Positions 23,695 to 34,745 of a stretch of 64,000 nt of DNA are shown here, piece by piece; positions within the stretch are counted from its first letter, which is position 1; every line of letters starts with the position of its first letter. The position numbers were made by a program, and so were the translations under genes. This DNA is from Ascaphus truei. Taxonomy: Eukaryota; Chordata; Amphibia; Anura; Ascaphidae. The stretch covers positions 42,398,723 to 42,462,722 of the forward strand of contig CM071568.1 in NCBI GenBank assembly GCA_036426205.1, given 5' to 3'. The notes under the pieces were generated by a model. That model saw only the letters and a list, made by a program, of their open reading frames with translations. It made no database searches and was not told the origin of the DNA.

Positions 23695-25190
23695 CATACA
23701 ATCAATAGAACTGACACCTGCTTAACTCGTAATGTATATAAATATATTTATTCAGAGCCATGTTTACTAAGCAATGCTATCCCATAAAACACTGCCTGGC
23801 ACCAGAAGACACTTTACAGCACATTCAATTGAATAGCCTAACACAGATACGCAAATATAGGCCCAAGTCTTCTGCAGCACCAGTTGTTGCCATTATAGTA
23901 ACAAAAACCTATGAATAACAAATTAAGGTATGGTAACTGCAGAAACTGGGGAAACTGCAGTACATTACTCTTAAATATACAGTGTACAATACAGAAAACT
24001 TATTTATAATACAGGTTTGATTCTAGAAACTGTTGATCTGCTGCATCTCTCTGTTCCCAGACTGCTATGAGCTCATAAATGGTTTCCAGGAAAAATATAT
24101 TCTGAGATATTTGTACTGTGTATTTCACTGTTTTGTTTAAAATATCTTAAATTATGAAACACAGCTGTAAAATGATATTAGACTTGGTTAGGGGCTTGTG
24201 ATATATTGAAACTCCAATATATGTTGTCTTTATGTGTGTGTACATTATGTGCAAGTTGTTAACCTTTACAGATTCATATCTTTAAATGGGAGAACAGAGA
24301 AGTCTAAATGGCTTGTAATGTGAGCTCCGTGAAGTTTTCCTTGCTGTGCTTAAACTTATGATGTGCTAAGAACCCTGCTTTTATCAGTGCATCTCCTTTG
24401 GGTTTGGTTGCTTGCAAACTGAATTCAGGAGCAGTGTTAAATAAAAACAATAAAACGAGCAGTGTTAAATAAAAACAATAAAACATTGAGGCGCAGTTAA
24501 CCCTTAAAGATATATCATTATTGGTATAGCCTATAGGTTTACAGCTCATGTAAAATACCACTTCATTTTATTTTATTTATCAACCTACATTTTTCAATGA
24601 TGGTAAGTAAAGCATAAATACATGCAGAGTTAAAGATCAACGTTAGTCACAGTAAAGCACTAGTAACAGACTCACTGACTGATCAACATGATACTTTTCA
24701 GACTGTGATACAGTTCACTAGACCAGCATAAGATCATGCTGTTGTCATCCCATACAGGAGGCTTGCTCTAGATGCAATCACAACTGAACACATATGTTTT
24801 AGCAATCCATACCTACAGTCTGATCAATACAAAGAGACCCATTCACCGTATCTAGTGACAAAGCAGCGCTTCAAACAATGTGCAACCTCTACATTAAAAT
24901 AGCTCAATTCAATTGGACATCAGTGTCTCAAGAGAAACAGCCAGTTGTAAATGTGGCAAACTCAAGAGATTCAAGTACAATATTTTCTGTTCCTGAACTC
25001 CAGCTTAAACTCTTTTTATATACCAAATATAGCATAAAGCAATATAGCATACGGTATAAATAAAATGCTAATGTCATTGTCTATTATAGCTTTCCCTCTC
25101 AAAAAAAAGTTGAGAACGCTATTGGTTTGTACACAATGTATCATACAGTTCATGGTACAGGAGAAATACAGGCACTCAGTCTTCCAAATC
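23695..25190. other. AT-rich, nothing recognised
   Basis: Includes a short direct duplication CGAGCAGTGTTAAATAAAAAC / CAGTGTTAAATAAAAACAAT at 24,430-24,483. No transposon ends, RNA genes or convincing ORFs. Confidence 0.5.
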
Positions 25191-25221
25191 AAAAGGTGTT
25201 CATTGAGCCAAAATGGTCCAA

Positions 25222-25258
25222 CGTTTCAGCTGTATGAATCAACCATTGTCAAGGTGAG
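25222..25258 (-). ncRNA. hammerhead-like motif (family D)
   Basis: Minus strand: CACC then core UUGACAA (25252-25246), a 5-bp stem GGUUG/CAGCU with two wobbles, GAAA (25227-25224), CGUU, GGACC. Stem I is reduced to CC/GG. Positions 3 and 8 are U and A. Flanked by CAGGCACTCAGTCTTCCAAA, typical of the same repeat type, but the partner arm was not found. Confidence 0.4.
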
Positions 25259-25669
25259 GGCTGACAAAGTATATACAGTATATGACAGTTACATAAAAGA
25301 TGGAAGTGAGTTGAAGCACTCCTGCTAGTGTGACTAATACCACATTCTGATATATAATTGGACAATAGTTTAAGTGCCCCCTAGAATCCAGACCCTGAAT
25401 TGTGGTCCCAAAAAGGGGCAGATTATCCCAAAATGGACTGAAGCATTAGACCTTCAGTATGTAAAAAAAAATTATTTACTGCTTGAGCTGGGATCCCATA
25501 TCATTTTATTCTGTGCTTTATTCTGCCATTTGTTGAATAATATTTATCTACTACATCTGGTGGCAGTTGTTTCAGGGATAACAAAATGCAGTATCAATAA
25601 GCACCTTGATACATTGACGTTGAAGGACACGGAATTCAAATATCACAACTTTGCTCCTCTTGATACATA

Positions 25670-26553
25670 GGGCCTTCCGTGTCTCTTTTTTTCTGATTTG
25701 AGCACCAATTTATATAATATTTTTCAGGTGTTGCCATTTAAAAAAAAAAGTATTTCAGTTATTTCAAAATGAACAATTTTGCTATGATCACAGATCAAGA
25801 CCTTATCACAGATAATTATTGGACTATAATATAATAACAGTTGCTGCTGACCTAGCTTCCCACCACCCCTCATACACCAACAGAAAAAAAAACAATATTG
25901 AATGTAAAAAAATACAGATGTAGCATAACCAGCGGAGCCCTCATATGTCCTCATAAAAGCCACTGTGACACCAAAGCTGGGATAAACATGGCTACATCTT
26001 TATTAAATATACAGACAGGAAGGATCACCCATTCTCACCAAACAGCTCTCTATAGAGCTAATGATCCCTCCTATGACTCACTCCACATTACATCGGCCGC
26101 CCACCTAGCCAGATATCAGAAAAAAGCCTAGGCCAGGCATGCCCCTATAATATACTCCAGGACCACCCATGGGTTCCCCCCAACCATGAGCATGCTTCAA
26201 TGGTGAGAATCACCCCTGGACCTCCTGAGCACACCGCTGTGACAACATTCCGAAAACATATCTTTATCCGGGAGGGTTGGGTGGGAAATTATTTTATTCC
26301 TCCATTCTTGTGCAGTTGGCAGTTCTCCTAATCCTTAAGCACCCTAAGGCCCACCCCCTTTAATCAACCTCGCCTACCTAACTGAGTGCTAGCCGACCCG
26401 CGCTGGTCATGTCCACACCCTCCTAGCTGAGGGAGTTTCTAGATTGTCGTCGGCGCCACGGACAATCAAGGAAGAGTCATCAGATTCTTAATGGAACCCC
26501 GAGCAGTGTTAGTCCTTTGGTGCCATGACCACTGCGACCGTGTGAACGTGCGT
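25670..26553. other. no recognised gene
   Basis: GC rises from 26,050. CATCTTTATTAAATATACAG (about 25,996) may be a complement-strand polyadenylation region of an LTR-like repeat, but the rest gives no support. Confidence 0.35.
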
Positions 26554-26561
26554 GGCACCAG

Positions 26562-27066
26562 CAGGGTTGTCACCTTCTGATGAAAAATAACCCAGTGATT
26601 TTTTAATTTTTTTTACAGATTTTTATTTACATATTTAACGCTCTAACATTCTCGGGCGGCGGCATCTCCCCCTGCATGTTCCAGTCAAGATGGCTCCACG
26701 ACGTCAAATGGCGTCGCGTTCCCATGACAATGTGAAGAAACGGCGCCATGCAGCATCACGGTATGATGATAACAGGATGCCCTGCTGTGCCACGTTGCCA
26801 TGACAACATGACATCACATGGCACAGCAACGTCACGTGACTTCCCATTGTCATGGCAACGCGATGCCATTTGACGTTGCAGAGCCATCTTTACAGGACCA
26901 TGCATGGGGGATTCCGCCACCAGAGAAGGTAAGAGCCTAGGCCCTGCACCAAACATCCCAGCCGGCTCTGCAGTAACCTAGAGATTTCATATCTCAACCC
27001 GTAGTCCGGTGATACCTAGCCGAAACCTGTAGTCTCCGGGTCAAACCGGGAGTGGTAGCAACCCTG
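26562..27066. mobile_element. hAT-type element, 505 bp, non-autonomous
   Basis: Ends CAGGGTTGTCACC and complement GGTAGCAACCCTG; flanks ggcaccag (26554-26561) and ggcagcag (27067-27074) match at seven of eight. Same family as 4770-5073, sharing CTCCGGGTCAAACCGGGAG near the right end. Carries RFX-like GTTGCCATGACAAC (26794-26807) and ATTGTCATGGCAAC (26846-26859). No transposase. Confidence 0.87.
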
Positions 27067-27079
27067 GGCAGCAGTAGAA

Positions 27080-27790
27080 GGCACTAAGTTTTGCTACATC
27101 TGTATCTCCTCTCAGTTTCTGTAATGTGTTAGAGGTGTAGTCCTGTTTCCCCCACTCTCTGGAAACATGTTGCTACTACTGAAGACATGGTGCATGCATA
27201 CCTGCGAGGGTACAGGAGAGCTGAGAGTCCACAATGGGGTGGGGACCAGGATAGGCTTACGGTGATCCTTACGTTCTCTTCGGGGTGGTACAGCGCCTCC
27301 AGCCTTAGTAGGCTACAGTGAATCTGCAGACAGTCCCTACCATGACAGTTCTTATTGCTCTGATATCTCTGGCTAATAGACCGCAACTCAGCCAGGAGTA
27401 TATAAATGAGGTCTTTATTAAACCAGCCACTGCATGATGGTATTACAGAGTTGCCTTTTGTGGAGAAGGGTTTCAGGCCCTTGGATGGTGCTTGGCCAGC
27501 AGTTAATAATTGAGGCCATGTGCTTCCGCACGGATCTTGCTTCCTTTCCCCACGCCAGCGGAGCTGGAGTACGCATTTTCCTCACCCCACCGAGGGGAAG
27601 GTCGACTGAAGGTCTCACCCCTAAGGGGCTGAACTTCAAGCTACAATTTGGACACTTCCTTCCTGAGATTCAGAAGGGCGGGCACAAGTCTGCACCAGTA
27701 TTGACTGCACACAGATTCCTGTGTCACCATCCACTCCTGTCATTCATGAAGTCAGCATGAGGGGGAGGGGGTGGGGGTAAACCCCATAGG
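27080..27790 (-). repeat. LTR-like repeat, copy 2 (inverted)
   Basis: On the minus strand AATAAA (about 27,416-27,411) is followed about 100 bp later by TGTAGCCTACTAAGGCTGGA then GGCGCTGTACCACC, equivalent to the segment in the 10.5-kb copy. GC-rich, no retroviral-type reading frame. Family unknown. Confidence 0.38.
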
Positions 27791-28017
27791 ATAGCCTCAC
27801 TGCCTGTATCTACTAGACCTACGTACAGGAGGGGCAAAAGATAGCTGGACCGCCATGGCTATAGAGGGTAAAAATGACAGACAATGGTCTATAAACACGG
27901 GCTACTCTAAACCCTTAAATGCCAAGGCATTGCTGGACCGCCGGATTAAACTTTATTTATTTTGGTGAACTCCAGCTTATGAAGATACCCTTGTTGAACA
28001 GTAGAGTGTGTTAGACT

Positions 28018-28306
28018 AGGAGGGCTCAACTCCAGTCCTCAAGCCCCCCCCCCCCCCCACCAGCAGTCAGGTTTTAAAGATACCCACCGCACAGTCTCAT
28101 CAGTCCCATCTGCCGCACAGGTGGCTCAATCAGTCCCAGCTTCCGCACAGGTGGCTCAATCAGTTCCCAGCTTCAGCACAGATGGCTCAATCAGAGGTGG
28201 CACAGGTGCCACAGATCTTTGACTGAGCCTCTGATTGAGCCACCAGTGCTGAAGCTGGGACATCTGAAAATCTGATCTGTTGGACGGGATTGAGGCCTGG
28301 AGTGGA
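28018..28306. mobile_element. hAT-like palindromic MITE with internal triplication
   Basis: GGGCTCAACTCCAGTCCTCA at the left and GAGGCCTGGAGTGGAGCAC at the right are imperfect inverted ends. The segment CAGCTTC(A/C)GCACAG(G/A)TGGCTCAATCAG is repeated three times (about 28,100-28,195) and once inverted (28,222-28,260). Has a 17-base C run at about 28,045. Confidence 0.65.
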
Positions 28307-28365
28307 GCACGTAACAAAGGGCCACCAGTAGCGTAATAAAGTAAGGAACAGGTGTTAGTATGTAA

Positions 28366-28440
28366 CAGAAGTCTGTTTTTGTGTGTTGTGGTGTGTGTTT
28401 GTGTTTTTGTGTTTGTGTGTTTGTTAGTGTGTGTTTTTTT
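28366..28440. repeat. (TG)/(TTTG) low-complexity run
   Basis: TGTGTGTTTGTGTTTTTGTG-type sequence. Confidence 0.85.
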
Positions 28441-29308
28441 TAAAAGATGTTCACTGAACCTCATTGCGCTCCTCTGAGATTAAACTCTTGGTAACCTGAG
28501 AAGGAACATTGTTTACCTACTGTATAGTCACAAGATAATAAAAGTTTTAAATCATTTTGACAGATGTGAATATGTGCTATGCTGAGCAAGACAAATTTAA
28601 ACTGATATCTTAATAAGTTACTTGAATAAATGAGAAGCTAACAGGTGCAGTTTACACAATAACTGGCTTAAGGTCAATGAGATCTCATTTCTTTGTATAA
28701 ACGTCTTTGAGAGCTTTGTTTCGACATGCAGGGTTGGTATGAAAATGTACCACGTGCATACCAACTCTCAGCTCACGACGACGGGGAATACATTATACAA
28801 AAATCACTGACACACAAATACGCAAAGCCATTAAATACAGAAACTCCACAGTGTATCAACCAATGAACTCAATATCATTCACAAGCAGAACAGATGGATA
28901 CCAGCATAAACACCATATATAAATGAACTCAACCCATTAAAACATATAAAAATGGATGCCCACACCTAATGCACACTTTAAGCTCACTCATTTATTAACC
29001 AGCGTAGACGATAACTGAATATACACGCATCTAAATTAAACAAAACACAACAAACACATAAACAGATACCAGAAGAATGACCTAGGTCATGGGAGACAAG
29101 AAAGAGAAAACAACATAGGATAGTATGTCTGGAAATGTAACCCCTTAATTGGTAAATATGCACTCACAGCGTTTCTTGTAATTCAGGCCTTTTATCCACC
29201 CTGGGATCTGGAACTAAGTAGATGCTCTGGGAACGTTTCCTGGATCTGTATCTTCAGATATTCTGCAACATTCTCTCTGCCAAGCTTCCATCTCATAGGT
29301 TGGGGTAT

Positions 29309-29352
29309 ATATATATATATATAATATATAATATAATATATATATATATATA
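29309..29352. repeat. (TA)n microsatellite inside left palindrome arm
   Basis: TATATATATA run with a few AATATA interruptions. The right arm has only TTTATATACATATT at the matching place, so the run expanded in one arm after the palindrome formed. Confidence 0.9.
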
Positions 29353-29893
29353 AGGGAGGTAAAGAACACACAGAATAGTGTAACACTGTTTAATAGTAAA
29401 ACTTAATAGAACATAATAGGTAAAAAAACTCACACTTTGTGAGTTCTTTAAAAGCAATTGAGAATGTCAGAGTATCTCACACTCATCAAATCTACCGGCT
29501 CCCAGCTGGGCTTACAGCAGTCACTGTTCCTTTGATAGTGTCCCTATACACCTCTGTTGTTCTCCTGGTGTATAGTGTCTTATGCTCTAATTGCACAGTT
29601 CATATATTTGGATCCCAGGTACTCCTCAGAACCCTCCTGGTTCTCACGGTACTCGTGGGGTCTTGCAATGTGCTCCATTGTATTCCCTCACGGCACTCCT
29701 GGTTGTTGCTGCTTCCCAATATGTAACTCTCTGAGCCTCCTGGGCTCCTCCGGTGCCTCTGCACGGCGTGATGACTCACTCACATCTCACGTAGAACACG
29801 CGCTCCCCGTGTGACGTCACAGATGCCGGATGCCGGTCGTCCTCACAGGATCAGAGTGTCTCCTGCCCACCGTCAATGCGAATTAACTACCAC

Positions 29894-29930
29894 GCCCTAC
29901 GCGTTCTTCCTTTACGGATTCGTCAGGGGC
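29894..29930 (-). ncRNA. hammerhead-like motif, left arm of palindrome (family E)
   Basis: Minus strand: GCCC, core CUGACGA, stem II UCC-GUAAA-GGA, then AGAA where GAAA is expected (one A missing), CGCG, UA, GGGC. Stem I GCCC/GGGC pairs perfectly. The core retains consensus C3 and G8. Confidence 0.6.
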
Positions 29931-31568
29931 TGATGTCCCCATCTGTCCCTTACGTTAGGTTAAATACCCTCCTCCCAATTTTGACTGGTTCATTGAAGAA
30001 TTCATTATTTAATAGGTTAATTGCCCATATATGCCCTAGCTACATGTATATATAGATCATTTATCACATCTATATATTGATATTGAATTAAATGATTATG
30101 TGGTCTCATTTCCATTGACTGTATTAAATTGAGTTTATTGTTTATATATAGTTATTTAACTTGTCTACTGATTCATTAAACAGACGCTGCAACTATAATA
30201 TCTACTTATTTACCTTCATATATATTACATACGCATACAATATACACAATTAATTGTGCGGACATTAATTAATTTTAAAGATGTAATATAACCCCCAGAG
30301 AGCCTCCGTCATAGAGAACACCATTCCTCTAAGCAATTAAATAGCATTCCCATGTATTCCATACCATACCCGAAGAATACAAATAATTAAAATTGCAAAA
30401 AACAAAAAGAACAAATTCTAACACCATACTCACAGTCTTACATATAGATATCATATCTCATTAGCACTAATTATAGTCATAATATGTACATAATTCATCA
30501 TATTACTGTACTCTACTACAGAGATTTAACTAACAGGAGAGACATTGTATATGTAACCTCACTAAATATACCGTTTCTTGACCTAGATGTAAAATGGGGT
30601 CCCAAAGAGTCAAACAGATAAATGTAATATATACTTAAAGCCATTATAGATCAAACTTGAAAAAAGAAATAACACAATCCCAATCACAGCTATCTCTGTT
30701 TGGAAAGAATATCTATAAAGAGATCTTCCCAAAGACAAAATTATTGACAATAATTGTTAATAATGTTGTCAATAATTTTGTCTTTTGGGAAGATCTCTTT
30801 ATAGATATTCTTTCCAAACAGAGATAGCTGTGATTGGGAATTGTGTTATTTCTCTTTTTCAATGTTGATCTATAATGGCTTTTAAGTATATATATTACCA
30901 TTAATATCTGTTTGACTTTGGACCCCATTTTACATCTAGGTCAAGTAAACGGTATATTTAGTGAGGTTTCATATCTGTTCTCCTGTTAGTTAAATCTCTG
31001 TAGTAAGTAATATGATGAATTATGTACATATATGAATCTAATAGTGCTAATGATGAATTGATATCTATATGTAAGACTGTGAGTATGGTGTTAGTAATTT
31101 GTTTTTTGTTTTTGCAATTTTAATTATTTGTATTCTTGGGGTATGGTATGGAATACATGGAAATGTCATATTAATTGCTAGAGGAATGGGTTCTCTATGA
31201 GGGAGGCTCTCTGGGGGTTATAATTACATCTTTAAAATGAATTAATGTCCGCTAATTAATTGTTGTATGCAGTAATGTATTATATAATGATAATAAGTAG
31301 ATATTATATGTTGCATCGTCTGTTTAATGAATCAGTAGCAAGTTAAATACTATATATAACAATATAACTCAATTTAATAGTCAATGGATTATGAGACCAC
31401 ATAATCATTTAATTCAATATCAATATATAGACGTGACAGATGATCTACATATACATGTAGCTAGGGCATATATGGGCAATTAACCTATTAAATAATGAAT
31501 TCTTCATTAACCAGTCAAAATTGGGAGGAGGGTATTTAACCTAAGGCAAGGGACCGATAGGGACATCA

Positions 31569-31606
31569 GCCCCTGACGAAGCCGTAAAGGAGAAAACGCG
31601 TAGGGC
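31569..31606 (+). ncRNA. hammerhead-like motif, right arm of palindrome (family E)
   Basis: GCCC (31569-31572), CUGACGA (31573-31579), GCC-GUAAA-GGA with an imperfect stem II, GAAAA, CGCG, UA (31601-31602), GGGC (31603-31606). The core is consensus; the defect is in stem II, different from the left-arm copy. Confidence 0.6.
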
Positions 31607-32946
31607 GTGGTTATTCTAGTGTTCACGAGTGGGCAGGAGACACACTCTGATCCTGTGAGGACTACCGGCATCCGGCATCTGTGACGTCACGCGCGCGGGA
31701 GTGCGGTGTTCACGTGAGACGGAGTGACGTCATCACGCCGTGCAGAGGCACCGGAGAAGCCCAGGAAGCTCAGAGAGTTACATATTGGGAAGCAGCAACA
31801 ACCAGGATTGCCGTGAGGGAATAAAACGGAGCACATTGTTGTGCACCAAGACCCCACGAGTACCGTGAGACCAGGAGGGTTACGAGGAGTACCTGTGATC
31901 CAAATATATGAACTGTGCAATTAGAACATAAGACACTATACCAGGAGAACAACAGAGGTGTATAGGGACACTATCAAAGGAACAGTGACTGCTGTAAGCC
32001 CAGCTGGGAGCCGGTAGATTGATGAGTGTGAGATACTCTGACATTCTCAATTGCTTTTAAAGAACTCACAAAGTGTGAGTTTACTATTATGTTCTATTAA
32101 GTTTTTATATAAACAGTGTTACACTATTCTGTGTGTTCTTTACCTCCCCTTTATATACATATTACCCCAACCTATGAGATGGAAGCTTGGCAGTGAAGAA
32201 TTGTTGCAGAATATCCGAAGATACAGATCCAGGAAACGTTCCCAGAGCATCTACTGAGTTCAGATCCCAGGGTGGATAAAGGCCTGAATTACAAGAAATG
32301 CTGTGAGTGCATATCTTACCAATTAAGGGGTTACATTTCCAGACAACTATCCTATGTTGTTTTCTCTTTCTTGTCTCCCCATGCGCCTAGGTCATCTTCT
32401 GGTATCCAACCAGCTTTACAGCTTGTGCGTGTAGACCTAATTGGCAGCAGGTAGAGTCAGGGATAGATAGATTGTAAGGGTTAATACCCTCCGATTTATA
32501 TGTGGATATTATTTTATTAGATTGATAGTTCTGTGGGATTGCGCTGTGTGTTTCTTTCTTTTTCTATATATAGACAGATACCCAGATATGCATCACACTT
32601 GAACTTAAAAACATTCAAAACCCATTGATAGTAGAGTAGATAGGCACCCATATGTATATCATATCTGAGCTCAATACAGTATGCGGCAAAGTCAATTTAG
32701 AAACCCAGAAACTTAAGACCTCTTGGAAGATAGAACAATTTAACTTAGCCCAACTAGTTTGCCCATATTTCTATCCACTGTGAAGCTGTTCCAGGGATAC
32801 ATACACTCTGCCACTGAAGTCAACATAGGCAGCATCCTTGTTACACTGGCATTAAGGAATACAGAATCAAAATAACATAACTTCTCTAGCAATGTTAACA
32901 TAGACAATCTAATCAAGGAACATAGGATACTTACAGGCCTTTAGAG

Positions 32947-33246
32947 CAGGGCTCTTCAACTGGTTCTCAAAAGGGGCCCCATCAGAAAATATTTACAGTG
33001 GGAGTAGAGGGGCCACTAGCTTTAAATACCTTTAAATACTTCAACTTGATTATATTTAAACATTTTGCAATCACTTATAACATCTGTACCATATATATTT
33101 ACATTACCTTAATTTACAAGTGAACTTCAGTGTGAACCAATGCACTTACACCATCTGCTTAAGCAATTTGTATGCAATTAGCAGGAGCAGAGAGTCCACG
33201 GCCCACATCAAGGACCAAGTCACATGCCACCAGTTGAAGGGCCCTT
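32947..33246. mobile_element. hAT-type MITE, 300 bp, perfect 8-bp target duplication
   Basis: Ends CAGGGCTCTTCAACTGG and complement CCAGTTGAAGGGCCCTT. Flanked by ctttagag at 32939-32946 and 33247-33254, identical copies. No transposase. Confidence 0.92.
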
Positions 33247-33699
33247 CTTTAGAGGACATAACTAGTACTAGAATGAAATACAGATAAATGACTGCTCAGA
33301 AAATGTCGATCATCAATTTCTTGCGTGATGCATTTTTGAGATGATACTGGATAGTTGTAAACTATTTGCCCCAACACCAAAGGGTTTGTTTACCAATGTG
33401 CAGTAGTCATTTTCTATTGTAAATATAAATGTCATGAATCACTATTAACAATCAATAATAGCTATTGTACATTTGTGAATAGGCCCCTAGATGTCTTGCC
33501 AGTGTCAATAAATTTCAATCTTTCTAAATGTTCCTCGGTGGTACGTAATTCACAAAAATGTCTGGTTTCTGATTCCAGTGTATTCCACTGTATTTGAAGT
33601 GAACCTGTTTGGAATCCCAGTGTCACCTCTCCTTATGACCTTATGGGCCTGAGACACCACAATTCGATTGTAAGCCTTTTAGAACAGGCACCCATTGTG

Positions 33700-34380
33700 A
33701 ATGTTAAATTCTACTGTATGTAGCCATGGTAGGTTTTGGCTATTCTACTGCCCCCTGTTATGTCAGCTCTGATAGATGCAGCTATAACAGACTGTCATCT
33801 TTGTTTTCCCCTCCTCCAGCAGCCTCTCTAATTGATAGGGTGTGGAGGTGAAACTGGGTCTGTGTACAGCCAGTCATGATGCATGACTAGTGCCCTCCCC
33901 CTTCTGTGCCTTAGGGAGGAAGCATGTAAAGTTAGTTAGTCCAGGTTCACCCTTCAGGGGGTAGAGACCTATGCCTGAGAGTTAAGGCACCTGGCTGGGC
34001 CTCCAGCCTACCAGTGTGGCCTAGGGCCATCCTAAGACCTGGATCCTGCTAGTAACATAATGCATCCGCTGTAACAAAAACTGCAGTGGCTGTCTAAACA
34101 AAGGATCCTATTTTATATACCCCTGCCTGAGCCTACAATCTATTGGGTAGGGGTATGTTCAGAGGACTGTCACAGGAGGTACTGACTCCAGAACTCTGGA
34201 GCCTACTGTGATTGGAGGCGCAGCACCATGAGAAGACCTACTGCCTGAAACCACGTAAGCCTGTCCTGTTTCTCCACAACATCGCAGAATCTCAGCCTGC
34301 AATCTAGCACCACATGGACATGTAGCCAGAGTAAATCTACCAGACGGGGGTGGGGGTAAGCAGCACTGCATGTATGTACC
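33700..34380 (+). repeat. LTR-like repeat, copy 3
   Basis: Contains CTCTGGAGCCTACTGTGATT then GGAGGCGCAGCACCAT (about 34,195-34,230), equivalent to the conserved segment in copies 1 and 2. No protein frame recognised and boundaries not fixed. Confidence 0.35.
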
Positions 34381-34507
34381 GCATTTTGTATATTTTCAGC
34401 ACTGTGGATTTATAACAATTTTAGAAAACTTCTCCCTTTTCCTCAATTCTAAAAGACATTGATATATTTTTTTAAACTTGTCGGCTTCCTAGATTACAAA
34501 TTGAGGC

Positions 34508-34745
34508 CCAAGCACTTTGAATCAACAAATTACTAATGAAGAGGTTGAACTAGCTATTAATCTATTTAAGCTCTGAACCTGATGGGTCCACAAACGTGTA
34601 CTAAACAAATGTTCAGCTATCCTGGTCCCCCATCTATATGAACTATATATTAATACCTTAAACAGAGCCACCTTCCCCCAATCAATGCTCAAAGCTAACA
34701 GTCATAAAGAAGGAAAGCACACAACCCGTGGTGAGAACTACAGAT
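34508..34745 (+). mobile_element. L1/Tx1-type LINE reverse-transcriptase fragment, 5' part
   Basis: In pieces, translates to QITNEEVELAINLFKL, LVPHLYELYINTLNRATFPQ, SMLKA and VIKKE, the N-terminal part of the L1/Tx1 reverse transcriptase before the NYRPISL motif. Interrupted at about 34,745 by another element; the protein resumes at 36,241. Confidence 0.7.

Larger units (their letters stand above)
29065..32406. repeat. 3.3-kb near-perfect palindrome, Penelope terminal-repeat type (family E)
   Basis: The left arm from GATACCAGAAGAATGACCTA (29065) is complementary to the right arm ending ATCTTCTGGTATC (32406), with the centre near 30,755 in GACAATAATTGTTAATAATG. Matching landmarks all along: GGAACGTTTCCTGGATCTGT, CCAAGCTTCCATCTCATAGG, TCGTCAGGGGCTGATGTCCC, AGAGCCTCC/GGAGGCTCT. 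Arms are about 1.68 kb and differ by scattered substitutions and indels. ACAGATACC occurs at 29062-29070 and 32574-32582 as a probable target duplication, so the insertion may extend to about 32,573. No coding capacity. Confidence 0.85.
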
